64,000 nucleotides of DNA, from positions 326,411-390,410 of the forward strand of contig DLHT01000018.1 of assembly GCA_002483365.1 (NCBI GenBank), written 5' to 3'. A model generated the notes under the pieces. The model did no database searches, was not told where the DNA came from, and saw only the letters and a list, made by a program, of their open reading frames with translations. The translations under genes were made by a program, and so were the position numbers. Of this stretch, positions 54,739 to 63,008 are shown piece by piece; positions within the stretch are counted from its first letter, which is position 1, and every line of letters starts with the position of its first letter. Origin of the DNA: Cellvibrio sp. UBA7661. Its GTDB lineage: Bacteria; Pseudomonadota; Gammaproteobacteria; Pseudomonadales; Cellvibrionaceae.

Positions 54739-56434
54739 CGCGGTTTATCCACTTCTTAACAACCTGGGCAACACGGCCCGGATCATCGGCAATCAAGCCT
54801 TTAATAGCGTTAATTTGTTCTTCATAACCTTGTTCTGGCCCCGGCAACATAAGTGCGTGGCCACCGGTGAGTGTCACGGTTTCATCGGACATATTTTCCA
54901 AACCGTTCATACCACCTGCCGCTTCCAGCGCAGCCAATTGGCGAGCCTCTTCTTCTTCCGCCAACTTGCCACCCTGCTTGGAGAGGCTTTTGAACATTGG
55001 GCGCAACAAGCCAAATATAATCAACAAAATAACCAAAACACTGGCGATGTATTTGATGTTGGGCATTACCCACACCTCCCACCAGGGGAGTTCAACACCC
55101 ACATTCGGATCAACTACGCGATTGGCAAAAGGTGAGTTCAATACATTCACACTATCGCCACGCACGGCGCTGAAACCCACTGCATCCCTCACCAGTATAG
55201 ACAAACGTTCCAATTCGTTTTCAGTCCAGGGCACCAGAGTCTCAGTACCATCGGCATTTTTGACTACTTTGTCATCAACCACGACCGCAACGGTCAAACG
55301 TTTGAGTGTGCCTTGTTGATGTTTGGTGTAACTCACCGTGCGATCCAACTCATAATTGCGCGTTGCTTGTTCGCGATTATTGGTTGGCGCTGCCGCTGCT
55401 ACCGGCTGCCCTGTCGCTGGATCAATTTGTTCCGGCGCCTCTGCAGTACCTGGCGGTTGGTTAGTCAGCGCGCCGGGAATACCAGCGGCAACATCACCTG
55501 CACGGCGCGTTTCATTCAGTGTTTGTTCGGAGCGGATAGCGGGCAAATCCGGGTTAAAGGTTTCTGCTGCTTGCTCAATTGCGGTGAAATCAATATCTGC
55601 ACTCACCTCTGCACGGAATTTACCACCGCCTACAACCGGTTCCAAAATACCGTTAATGCGCTTAATTACGCTGCTTTCAACTTCTTTGGAATATTGGTGC
55701 TGTTTTGCAGCCAATAATAAATCGACATTATCGTCACCAACGGATATTAAATTGCCATGCTGGTCAACCACGGTGACATCCGCCGTCTTCATGCCCGGTA
55801 CAGATGAAGCAACCAAATTCATAATCGCTTTTACTTGCGCTGGTTCAACACTCCGGCCAGCAAACACTTCAACAAAAACAGATGCGGTGGGATTGGTTGC
55901 ATCGCGTACAAATACGGTTTTTTTCGGAATGGCCAAATGCACGCGTGCGCTGCGAATGCTGGTAATACTGGTAATGGTGCGCGCAAGTTCACCCTCAATA
56001 CTGCGTTGGTAGCGCGTGCCCTCTACAAATTGGCTGGTACCCAAAGGCTGCTCTTTATCCATCAGCTCAAAGCCCTGGGTTGGGCTGGATGGCAGACCAA
56101 ATTCCGCCAATTTCAATCGCGCCATATGAACATCTTCGCTGGCGACTAAAATTGCTCCGCTGTTTTGGTCTACTTTAAAGTTGATTTGATTTTGCTCGAG
56201 AACATCTACCACATTGGCAGCGTCAAGATTATCCATACGGCCATACAAGGGGCGGTAATCTTCCCCTTGCATCCACATCACAATCGCAAAACCAATGGCC
56301 ACACTGGCAGCCAAGGTGAGCATCAAACCAATTTGGCGTAACAGGTTGAGGCTGCTTAAACCCTCTAAAAAATCGCCACCCAACTTTGGTTTGGCTGGTG
56401 CATTTTCTGATTCAGTTGCGGCAGAGGTAGCCAT
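54731..56434 (-). CDS. fliF: Flagellar MS-ring protein FliF
   Basis: FliF builds the MS and inner rings. The 567-residue protein has two membrane helices (about residues 35-55 and 465-485), the YscJ-like ring motif (YRPLYGRMDNLDAANVVDVLEQNQINFKVD), and a C-terminal FliG-binding tail (IKGLIADDPGRVAQVVKKWINRDD). A proline/alanine-rich insert near residues 330-365 lies in the periplasmic part. It lies 93 bp after fliE. Confidence 0.98.
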   Translation of the reverse strand: MATSAATESENAPAKPKLGGDFLEGLSSLNLLRQIGLMLTLAASVAIGFAIVMWMQGEDYRPLYGRMDNLDAANVVDVLEQNQINFKVDQNSGAILVASEDVHMARLKLAEFGLPSSPTQGFELMDKEQPLGTSQFVEGTRYQRSIEGELARTITSITSIRSARVHLAIPKKTVFVRDATNPTASVFVEVFAGRSVEPAQVKAIMNLVASSVPGMKTADVTVVDQHGNLISVGDDNVDLLLAAKQHQYSKEVESSVIKRINGILEPVVGGGKFRAEVSADIDFTAIEQAAETFNPDLPAIRSEQTLNETRRAGDVAAGIPGALTNQPPGTAEAPEQIDPATGQPVAAAAPTNNREQATRNYELDRTVSYTKHQQGTLKRLTVAVVVDDKVVKNADGTETLVPWTENELERLSILVRDAVGFSAVRGDSVNVLNSPFANRVVDPNVGVELPWWEVWVMPNIKYIASVLVILLIIFGLLRPMFKSLSKQGGKLAEEEEARQLAALEAAGGMNGLENMSDETVTLTGGHALMLPGPEQGYEEQINAIKGLIADDPGRVAQVVKKWINRDD

Positions 56435-56527
56435 AATTACAACACCTTGAACTTTATTTTGATAAACAACGCTGGGGTAACCAATGTGTCAGCGATAAGC
56501 CCTAAAAACCCATCAAGTACCACACGG

Positions 56528-56905
56528 TTAAATCGGCATATTCATTACATCGCGATACGCATCAATTAATTTATTGCGCACCTGCACCATCGCCTGAAAC
56601 GAAACTGAGGCTTTTTGCGAGGCGATCATCACATCGGTGATATCCACACCGGCAACACCGCGCTCGTAAGCATCGGCCATTGAGCTGGATGTCTTTTGCA
56701 CTTCATTTACTTTGTTCACCGCCTGCGTCATTAAATCGCCGAAGCTTGGCGTTTTCACCGCACCTTCTACCGGCAAAGCGCCAAGATTACGCATCCCCGG
56801 AGCAGGCGTATCACCTACCCCCTGCGGGCGCTGAAATACTTGTGTTTGGGCTTTAAGGGCACGCATATCGCCCAACAAACGGCTGATATCGACACGGTCA
56901 GTCAT
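56528..56905 (-). CDS. fliE: Flagellar hook-basal body protein FliE
   Basis: FliE joins the MS ring to the proximal rod. The 125-residue protein ends with the family core MTQAVNKVNEVQKTSSSMADAYERGVAGVDITDVMIASQKASVSFQAMVQVRNKLIDAYRDVMNM. The ATG at 56905 follows GAGGA; an in-frame start at 57019 would add 38 cysteine-containing residues that are not family-like and would cover the promoter. It is first in the fliEFGHIJ run. Confidence 0.95.
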   Translation of the reverse strand: MTDRVDISRLLGDMRALKAQTQVFQRPQGVGDTPAPGMRNLGALPVEGAVKTPSFGDLMTQAVNKVNEVQKTSSSMADAYERGVAGVDITDVMIASQKASVSFQAMVQVRNKLIDAYRDVMNMPI

Positions 56906-56985
56906 GATCAAAATCCTCACTTGCTTACCTGTGGGCGACAATAATTTGGCATTGCACTCACAAAATTCGTTACTGGGAGAGATTT

Positions 56986-57001
56986 TGCACAAAGCAGGCC
57001 A
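56986..57001 (-). promoter_or_regulatory. Candidate sigma-54 promoter of fliE
   Basis: On the minus strand TTGGCCTGCTTTGTGCA has -24 GG and -12 GC 10 bases apart and matches TGGC and TGCA of the consensus. It predicts a leader of about 70 nt for fliE. A second GG/GC pair nearby (about 57007-57030) is one base too short. Confidence 0.5.
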
Positions 57002-57143
57002 ATCTTTGCCGCTTGGCAAACACTTGCCTTAAAAGGTTCCAACCACGTTCAAGGTTTAATCAGTTTGTCGCCAATTATTCACCGTTTTGTCACGCCGCTT
57101 TTTTATGCTTACGGCATTTTCCACTACCGCACCGGGGATTTTT

Positions 57144-57344
57144 ATGAGCACCGAAAACATGCTGGATGATCTGGAAATTATTGAAAGTGCAATGGCTAAC
57201 TTTATTGCCGATGTCGTAGTTTCAAAAAGCAAGAAACAACAAATACGCCGCAACATGGAATGCCGCCGCAAATTGGAAGAAAAGCAGGAAGCCAAAAAAC
57301 TCGCGCGCGACACATGCGAATATGAGTTTGATTATTTGCACTAA
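57144..57344 (+). CDS. Small conserved hypothetical protein, PA3496-like
   Basis: A 66-residue charged protein, MSTENMLDDLEIIESAMANF to KLARDTCEYEFDYLH. The start ATG at 57144 has GGGGA seven bases upstream; a longer in-frame start at 57087 is less likely. The basic helical run RRNMECRRKLEEKQEAKKL recalls the C-terminal part of the PA3496-type small proteins common in Pseudomonads, but the match is weak and from memory. It lies on the opposite strand between fliE and fleR. Function unknown. Confidence 0.7.
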   Translation: MSTENMLDDLEIIESAMANFIADVVVSKSKKQQIRRNMECRRKLEEKQEAKKLARDTCEYEFDYLH

Positions 57345-57429
57345 GCGCCAAGCTACACTCGCCCAGCAAATGGGCTAAATGCCGGAAAATGAGTAAACTT
57401 GCCAGCGAAATCAAACGGGTGAGTTATGC

Positions 57430-58032
57430 ATGAAAATTATCGTACTGTTTCCCACTGCAACTGAAGCGCAGTTTTTCTCGCATCCCCTCGTGCAGGTTGA
57501 ATTCTGTGGTGTAGGGCTAAGCGCTACCGCCTATCACACAACCAAAATCATTACCCAACATCGCCCCGATTGGTTAATACTCGCTGGCATTGCCGGTGTT
57601 TATCCGCAATCGTCATTCGCAGTGGGCGATGTAGCTTTGGTGACGCGCGAGCATGAAGCGGATTTAGGTTTTTTTACACCGCAAGGTTTCACTCATCTGG
57701 CTGATTTAACGCTGGATATGGATTTTCATATTGCCAAATACTGGGAGTGCCCTTATGTGCTGCCGGAAGATATTTTCCCCACAGCTACCAGCAATTCCAT
57801 GAATGCCGCCATGGCTCCCTTTGTCAATACACTGAATGTTGATTTGGAAAATATGGAAGGTGCTGCATTTTTTCAGGTGTGCATTGCTGAACAACAGCGC
57901 TTTCTGGAACTGCGTGCGGTATCTAATCGGGTGGATATTCACGCTGATGATGAGTGGAACTTTACCGGCTCGATACAAGCGCTGACGCAAAAACTTCATG
58001 TCCTCGTTAATTATTTATTGCACACTCATTAA
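57430..58032 (+). CDS. Nucleoside phosphorylase-like protein, futalosine hydrolase family
   Basis: A 200-residue protein of the PNP/UDP phosphorylase superfamily. Seen are the N-terminal VLFPTATEAQFF and GVGLSATAY, AGIAGVYPQSSFAVGDVALV (phosphate/purine pocket), the ENMEGAAFF ribose motif and the RAVSNRVDIHADDEWNF segment, which is closest in form to futalosine hydrolase (MqnB) rather than MTA/SAH nucleosidase, where SND is usual. Ubiquinone is made here (ubiG), and MqnB belongs to the futalosine menaquinone route, so the true substrate is open. It sits between flagellar operons on the opposite strand. Confidence 0.75.
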   Translation: MKIIVLFPTATEAQFFSHPLVQVEFCGVGLSATAYHTTKIITQHRPDWLILAGIAGVYPQSSFAVGDVALVTREHEADLGFFTPQGFTHLADLTLDMDFHIAKYWECPYVLPEDIFPTATSNSMNAAMAPFVNTLNVDLENMEGAAFFQVCIAEQQRFLELRAVSNRVDIHADDEWNFTGSIQALTQKLHVLVNYLLHTH

Positions 58033-58090
58033 ATACACGCATTAAGTGTGTTCACATCAATTACATGTTCAATTGATCTGAGTTAAACAG

Positions 58091-58138
58091 ATGACGGATA
58101 ATCGCTGGAAGCAAACCAGCGATTATTCACCGCGTCAT
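58091..58138. terminator. Hairpin between nucleosidase-like gene and fleR
   Basis: ATAATCGCTGG and CCAGCGATTAT form a perfect 11-bp stem with a 7-base loop, flanked by outer ATGACG and CGTCAT arms that can extend it. It lies between convergent gene ends (58032 and 58178). There is no strong U tract on either side, so termination is likely but unproven. Confidence 0.6.
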
Positions 58139-58164
58139 TACATCACAATAATTACATCACAATA
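58137..58164. repeat. Tandem duplication of a 14-bp unit after fleR
   Basis: ATTACATCACAATA is present twice with no spacer, ending 13 bp before the fleR stop codon on the non-coding side. It looks like a recent slippage duplication; no function is implied. Confidence 0.9.
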
Positions 58165-58177
58165 CTCACAACACCTA

Positions 58178-59737
58178 TCACTCTGTAATTTCGTAACCTT
58201 CTTCACGCAAACGCGCAATTTTATAACGCAATGTACGCGCACTAATCCCCAAGCGCTCAGCGGTATTTTTGCGGCTCCCACGTTCATTGCGCAGTGTATT
58301 CATAATAATTTCGTATTCGCGCTGTTTGAGATCATTACCCAACGCAGGATTATTCAGCGATGGATGTTGCACTGACTGGCCACTTAACAAAGCAATATTA
58401 TCGCTAACGCCACCCGCGACAGAAAATTGGCTTGCGCGGAAACTGGCATTTGCAAAGGCCTGCGCCGCAAATGAAGGTTGCTCTTGCTGTGCATCTACAC
58501 CCATAGGGCTAACAGCATTTGCCGCTTCTAATAGGTTCGGTTTTTGGCTGTAACTGACCGGGCTTTGCGAATAACCACTGCCTACACCTAACCCTAAATC
58601 TTCTGCCTGGATAGATCTTCCTGGCTGCAAAATTAACGCGCGCTGCATAATGTTGTCCAACTCACGCACATTGCCCGGCCATGGGTATGCGAGCAGCATT
58701 TGTTGTGCTGATGGAGACAAACTAACACCACGGCGATTTTGTTTGTGCGCATGTTTTTGCAACAGTTTTTCGGCGAGCGGAATAATATCTTCCAGACGGT
58801 CGCGTAACGGTGCCCATTGCAACGGCAATACACTTAAACGGTAATACAAGTCTTCACGGAATTTTCCTGCAACCACTTCATTGCGCATATCGCGGTTAGA
58901 TGTCGCAATCACGCGCACATCCAACTTAATTGTTTTACGCCCGCCCAAACGCTCAACTTCACGCTCTTGTAATACGCGCAACAATTTTGCTTGCAGGCCA
59001 ATATCCATTTCTGAAATTTCATCCAGCAATAAAGTACCGCCGTTGGCTTGCTCAAATTTACCCGGGCTGCTGGTGTGCGCGCCGGTATAGGCTCCTTTTT
59101 CATGGCCGAACAACATCGCTTCCAACATGTTTTCAGGAATAGCTGCGCAGTTAATGGCAATAAAGGGTTGGTTGCGGCGTCTTGAATGATCATGAATATA
59201 ACGCGCTAGCACTTCTTTACCGGTACCAGACTCACCAACAACCAATACGGTTGAATCCGATTGTGCAACACGTTGTGCCAGTTTCAATAACTGCTGGCTT
59301 GATGGCGCTATTGCAACAGGTTCATCGCCAGAAATTTGCGCCACACCTAAATGCCGCGCAACCGTTTCTACCAACGTCTGTGGCGCAAAAGGTTTTACCA
59401 AATAATCAACAGCACCCTGCTTCATTGCATCTACCGATTCACTGATACTTGCATAGGCAGTAATTAACATCATTGGAATGTGTGGATAATCCTGCTTCAC
59501 GTTGCGCAATAAATCGTGACCGCTCATTCCACCCATGTTCACATCAGAAACAATCATGCGTATATCACTGGATAGCGCCAATTGTTTTAGCGCTTCTTCG
59601 CCACTGTTTACTGCAATAACCGCATAGTCTGCCAATTGCAGCGTATCGGTTAATGCTTCACGCAGGTTGTTGTCATCTTCAACCACCAACACTTTGAGTG
59701 CATGTTCAAAGTCAGCCTGTTGCAATGCTACAGCCAT
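58178..59737 (-). CDS. fleR: Sigma-54-dependent response regulator FleR
   Basis: FleR activates RpoN-dependent basal body and hook genes. The 519-residue protein has a receiver domain (phospho-acceptor Asp65, IVSDVNMGGMSG), an AAA+ domain with GESGTGKEVLARYIH, the sigma-54 contact loop GAYTGA (Tyr in place of the usual Phe) and GGTLLLDEISEM, and a C-terminal Fis-type helix-turn-helix (NTAERLGISARTLRYKIARLREEG). The ATG at 59737 follows AGGGGAAC and is preferred over a start at 59803 that overlaps fleS. Confidence 0.96.
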   Translation of the reverse strand: MAVALQQADFEHALKVLVVEDDNNLREALTDTLQLADYAVIAVNSGEEALKQLALSSDIRMIVSDVNMGGMSGHDLLRNVKQDYPHIPMMLITAYASISESVDAMKQGAVDYLVKPFAPQTLVETVARHLGVAQISGDEPVAIAPSSQQLLKLAQRVAQSDSTVLVVGESGTGKEVLARYIHDHSRRRNQPFIAINCAAIPENMLEAMLFGHEKGAYTGAHTSSPGKFEQANGGTLLLDEISEMDIGLQAKLLRVLQEREVERLGGRKTIKLDVRVIATSNRDMRNEVVAGKFREDLYYRLSVLPLQWAPLRDRLEDIIPLAEKLLQKHAHKQNRRGVSLSPSAQQMLLAYPWPGNVRELDNIMQRALILQPGRSIQAEDLGLGVGSGYSQSPVSYSQKPNLLEAANAVSPMGVDAQQEQPSFAAQAFANASFRASQFSVAGGVSDNIALLSGQSVQHPSLNNPALGNDLKQREYEIIMNTLRNERGSRKNTAERLGISARTLRYKIARLREEGYEITE

Positions 59738-59783
59738 GATTGTTCCCCTGAGGTTTTTACCTGAACTAAAAATATAAAAAAGA

Positions 59784-61184
59784 TTAAGACGCAAAATTCG
59801 CAAACGGCATTAACACACTGGCACAAGTGCCTTTGCCGAGCGTTGATTGCAATAAAAATTTTCCGTGATGTGCGCGCGCGACCGCCTTCACCACACTTAA
59901 ACCCAAACCTGTACCCTGCGCTTTAGTGGTGACAAATAAATCACCCACACTGGACAACAATTCCGCCGACATCCCTGGTCCTTTGTCGCATACGCGAATC
60001 CACAGACGCTGCTCCTCTGCCGCAATATCCGCTGTCGATTTGGCATCACCCAACGCTTGCGGAAAACGGTTAAATTCAATTCGTAATTGCGCCTTGCGCT
60101 CTACCGCCTGGATTGCGTTATTGACCAGATTTAATAGCGCGCCGATCAATGCCTCGCGGTTGCATTGGATAAACTCTTCACGGCAATGAATGACCCACTC
60201 GCAGGTGGACTCACTCGTCATCAGCGGTACTTCCATTGCTTCTGCCAGATCGGATTGCAATTGCGCCACACTGATCACATCGTTCAACGCCAATTCGCCT
60301 TTGACGTAAAACAGCATGTCTTGAATCTGGCGTTCAATATTGTTCAAACGCCCAAGAATTTTTTCGGAAAACTGCTGGCGACGTTCATCATCCAATTTGC
60401 CGCTGCATAAATGGCCGGCATACAACATGGCGGATGACAAAGGTGTGCGGATTTGGTGTGCGAGTGCCCCCATCATTTTGCCCAACGCAGATAACCGCTC
60501 GTGGCGGCTTAACTCGCTTTGCAAACGACGGGTTTCGGTTTGGTCGGTTAATAAAATGATTTGGCCATCCGCCCCCAGGTTACGGGTTTGGATACTGATG
60601 CGGCGGCCATCGTGTAATGACACTTCATGACCATCGTCCTGACGCGGCGCAAAACAACGCTTAATGACATCGCGCCACAATTCACCCTGTAAGGGTTCAC
60701 CCAAGAGTTCAATCGCCGCAGGGTTGGACTCGGAAACCCGGCCAGACGAATCCAGCACTACAACACCACCGGGTAAAAAATTCAGCAGGCTTTCCAAGCG
60801 ATGGGCGAGTTTTTCTTTTTCCGCCAACTCGACCAAACGGCGGTCGCTGAGTGTTGATAATTCTTCATTCAATTCTGCAACGCGGTTTTCCAGCAGATGA
60901 TAGGAATCCGCCAGCTGTTCTGACATCTGGTTAAAGAGTTCAAATGCGCTTTTTAAATCTTGCCCTTTCTCGGCAATACCGTTTTTATCGGAGGAGGAAC
61001 CAAAGGCAAGAGAAGGTGCAAGCACACTGCCCGCTTGTGCAGCCAATAAGCCGGAGCGCGGCTTGGACACAGTTAACGCGGATGATGTTTTGATAACCGG
61101 CTTGTGATTGGTCAATGCATCAGCTGCATCGCCCGATAATGCATTGCCAGATACCTCAAGTAGATGGGAAGCCGCTTGCGTCAT
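59784..61184 (-). CDS. fleS: Flagellar sensor histidine kinase FleS
   Basis: FleS phosphorylates FleR. The 466-residue cytosolic kinase has a coiled-coil N-terminal part, a PAS domain (about 128-215, LLNFLPGGVVVLDSSGRVSESN), a HisKA domain with His243 in GALAHQIRTPLS, and an HATPase domain (LVNNAIQAVERKA, VCDKGPGM, TGLGLSVV). No membrane helix is present, so it senses an internal cue, presumably assembly state. A perfect sigma-54 promoter lies 99 bp upstream. Confidence 0.96.
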   Translation of the reverse strand: MTQAASHLLEVSGNALSGDAADALTNHKPVIKTSSALTVSKPRSGLLAAQAGSVLAPSLAFGSSSDKNGIAEKGQDLKSAFELFNQMSEQLADSYHLLENRVAELNEELSTLSDRRLVELAEKEKLAHRLESLLNFLPGGVVVLDSSGRVSESNPAAIELLGEPLQGELWRDVIKRCFAPRQDDGHEVSLHDGRRISIQTRNLGADGQIILLTDQTETRRLQSELSRHERLSALGKMMGALAHQIRTPLSSAMLYAGHLCSGKLDDERRQQFSEKILGRLNNIERQIQDMLFYVKGELALNDVISVAQLQSDLAEAMEVPLMTSESTCEWVIHCREEFIQCNREALIGALLNLVNNAIQAVERKAQLRIEFNRFPQALGDAKSTADIAAEEQRLWIRVCDKGPGMSAELLSSVGDLFVTTKAQGTGLGLSVVKAVARAHHGKFLLQSTLGKGTCASVLMPFANFAS

Positions 61185-61282
61185 AAAAACCCCGAAGTTG
61201 TGACTGAGCCCTTAAGCAACAAACCAAAGCGTCAATAAAACCACATCAATTTGCTGAAAAAGACCGATACACAGGGGTATTT

Positions 61283-61297
61283 GCAATCGCAGTGCCA
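61283..61297 (-). promoter_or_regulatory. Sigma-54 promoter of fleSR
   Basis: On the minus strand TGGCAC-TGCGA-TTGC is an exact match to TGGCAC-N5-TTGC. It predicts a start about 87 nt before fleS. In Pseudomonas fleSR is driven by FleQ with RpoN. Confidence 0.9.
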
Positions 61298-61317
61298 AAA
61301 AATAATTTCTATATTAT

Positions 61318-61332
61318 TCAATAACTTATTGA
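61318..61332. promoter_or_regulatory. 15-bp palindrome upstream of the fleSR promoter, candidate enhancer site
   Basis: TCAATAA-C-TTATTGA is a perfect 7-bp inverted repeat, 21 bp further upstream than the -24 element of the fleSR promoter. Its TCAATAA half resembles the P. aeruginosa FleQ box (GTCAATAAATTGAC type) but the spacing differs. A FleQ-type activator site is a guess from position and half-site. Confidence 0.4.
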
Positions 61333-61381
61333 TTAAAGGTGGTGCACAAGGTCAAACATTTGGCTCTTGGCTATTTTTGAG

Positions 61382-61410
61382 TTGTCGTCAGAATCACAGC
61401 TCCCTATAAT
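61382..61410 (+). promoter_or_regulatory. Sigma-70 promoter of the Mn riboswitch-transporter unit
   Basis: TTGTCG and TATAAT are separated by exactly 17 bp. Transcription would start near 61417, at the 5' edge of the riboswitch. Confidence 0.8.
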
Positions 61411-61416
61411 GCGCGC

Positions 61417-61640
61417 ACTCTCTCAGGGGAGTAATCTGCTCCAGTATTCAGGATGCCTGCATCCCGTATATTGAGGGCTTTTGTCAACAAACTTGCCGCG
61501 TTCCGGTCAGCAGCCAACGCATTTACGGCATGGCAAAAGCGTCCTCTGTCGTGCCTTATGTTGCACACATCGGATTGATGAGACCTGAGATACCACTACA
61601 GCCCCGGCGGGACTGTGGTCGTATCTCATGTTATTCATCC
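61417..61640 (+). ncRNA. yybP-ykoY-type manganese riboswitch
   Basis: The leader contains the family signatures in order: CAGGGGAGTA near 61425-61433, a GTCGTG segment near 61548, GATGAGACCT near 61577-61586, and CCCCGGCGGGA near 61602-61612 inside a stem (GAGATACCACTACAG with CTGTGGTCGTATCTC). TCTCAGG (61421-61427) pairs exactly with CCTGAGA (61584-61590) to close the element, and the latter overlaps GAGATAC, which can instead pair with GTATCTC near the start codon, giving a possible switch. It directly precedes a GDT1-family gene, a frequent partner of this Mn2+-sensing class. Confidence 0.85.
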
Positions 61641-61656
61641 CGCCTTGGTAATTTTT

Positions 61657-62229
61657 ATGGAAGCTTTCCTCAGTTCTACGTTCGCCGTCGCCATTGCAGA
61701 AATTGGTGATAAAACCCAATTGCTCGCACTTTTCCTTGCGGCGCGCTATGGCCGCCCCTACGTTATCAGCCTGGGTGTTTTGATTGCGACATTGGTCAAC
61801 CACGCACTCTCTGCCTGGTTAGGTGCAGTACTTGCCGATGTGATTCCTGCTGAATGGATCAAATGGCTGGTCGGTGGAAGCTTCATTGCAATAGGTTTGT
61901 GGCTTCTGATCCCGGACAAAGAAGATGACAGCATGGGCGGCTTTGCCAACTACGGCCCATTTGTGGCCACCCTGGTGTTATTTTTTCTAGCAGAAATTGG
62001 CGATAAAACGCAAATCGCCACCGTCATTTTGGCCGCGAAATTCAGTGCAGATATGTGGATGACTCTGGCTGTTATTGCCGGTACGACATTTGGAATGCTG
62101 CTGGCAAACGTTCCAGTGATTTTCGCAGGCAAATGGCTAATGGATAAATTGCCGCTCGGGCTTGCGCACAAAGCCGCTTGTGTTTTGTTTATTGTTTTGG
62201 GTGTTGCCACATTGGTGGGAGTGAATTAA
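61657..62229 (+). CDS. TMEM165/GDT1 family transporter, probable Mn2+ exporter
   Basis: A 190-residue membrane protein with six helices in two homologous halves, each with the UPF0016 motif EIGDKTQ (about residues 13-19 and 113-119). Bacterial members (MneA of Vibrio) export manganese. The ATG at 61657 (MEAFLSSTF) is chosen; an in-frame start at 61615 lies within the riboswitch. Control by the upstream Mn riboswitch supports the substrate. A hairpin follows the gene. Confidence 0.9.
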   Translation: MEAFLSSTFAVAIAEIGDKTQLLALFLAARYGRPYVISLGVLIATLVNHALSAWLGAVLADVIPAEWIKWLVGGSFIAIGLWLLIPDKEDDSMGGFANYGPFVATLVLFFLAEIGDKTQIATVILAAKFSADMWMTLAVIAGTTFGMLLANVPVIFAGKWLMDKLPLGLAHKAACVLFIVLGVATLVGVN

Positions 62230-62241
62230 AACGCGGTTGGC

Positions 62242-62288
62242 TATCGCGATGATGGGTGTCAGTCTTTTAAATACCAATCATCGCGATA
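62242..62288. terminator. Hairpin at the convergent ends of the GDT1 and ECF permease genes
   Basis: TATCGCGATGAT and ATCATCGCGATA form a perfect 12-bp stem with a 23-base loop. The right arm lies inside the last codons of the minus-strand permease gene, so coding sequence doubles as half of the stem. TTTT follows on the plus strand three bases later, suggesting a plus-strand terminator. Confidence 0.6.
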
Positions 62289-62966
62289 AGTTTTCACCAT
62301 GTCGGGATACAAAACGGTCATAACCGTCGCAATAAGCCCATTGACGAAACCTTCAGGAAACGTCATCAGCACAAACAAAATAAAATTCTCTTGTACTGTT
62401 GCCAGCTGCAAATAACTGTCGCTGACTGAAAACAGCAACAGTGCTGCCAAACCCAACCAAATGCAACTCAGCATGGCGCCAAAAAATCCCACACCCCAAA
62501 AATAGGTAAACGGATTTTTAAATTTCCAGCGATCAACCAACCACAACACACACCACGCCCATCCGACCGGCACCACTACGCTTAAACAAAAATCAACGGG
62601 CAAGGTGCTTAAATCAAATTGCGCAATCGATACATCCCAATCCAAACTCAGTGCACGCAGCGGAATCTGATAGATTTCCAGTACCACCAAGGCTGCCGCT
62701 CCCATCAAGGTTGCAAAGCTCCATCCAAACACCATGGCAATGACCGTCATCAATAAAGGATGGATCGCCAAGGTATCTTGCACAGACACTTGCAATAACC
62801 ACAACAGCGCAAGCGCAAGAACACTGCCGAAAAAAGCATGTTGACGTGTTTGGCTCGCCAAAAGATGTCGCCAAGGTGCATAGCGAATTGCCAACAATAA
62901 AATGGGGAGGGAAATACAAACCGATAGCCAAAAAAGCAGTGGATTTGGTGGCAGCAATAAATTCAT
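62259..62966 (-). CDS. Energy-coupling-factor type permease (CbiM-like)
   Basis: A 235-residue protein with about seven membrane helices. The C-terminal FPEGFVNGLIATVMTVLYPDMVKTYRDDWYL is typical of the CbiM-like energy-coupling-factor permeases found in Pseudomonads as single genes without CbiNQO beside them. The ATG at 62966 puts the first helix near the N-terminus; an in-frame ATG at 63005 is possible but adds residues overlapping the spacer. A metal (Co/Ni) substrate is inferred from the family only. It lies 42 bp after the HIT gene. Confidence 0.75.
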   Translation of the reverse strand: MNLLLPPNPLLFWLSVCISLPILLLAIRYAPWRHLLASQTRQHAFFGSVLALALLWLLQVSVQDTLAIHPLLMTVIAMVFGWSFATLMGAAALVVLEIYQIPLRALSLDWDVSIAQFDLSTLPVDFCLSVVVPVGWAWCVLWLVDRWKFKNPFTYFWGVGFFGAMLSCIWLGLAALLLFSVSDSYLQLATVQENFILFVLMTFPEGFVNGLIATVMTVLYPDMVKTYRDDWYLKD

Positions 62967-63008
62967 CGTGGTAACCAGGCGCCCGTGAATGCGGGCGCAA
63001 ATCATCTA

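Noticed and set aside
57007..57030. Second GG/GC pair before fliE as sigma-54 promoter
   Set aside because: Distance between GG and GC is nine bases; the neighbouring element at 56986-57001 has the correct ten.
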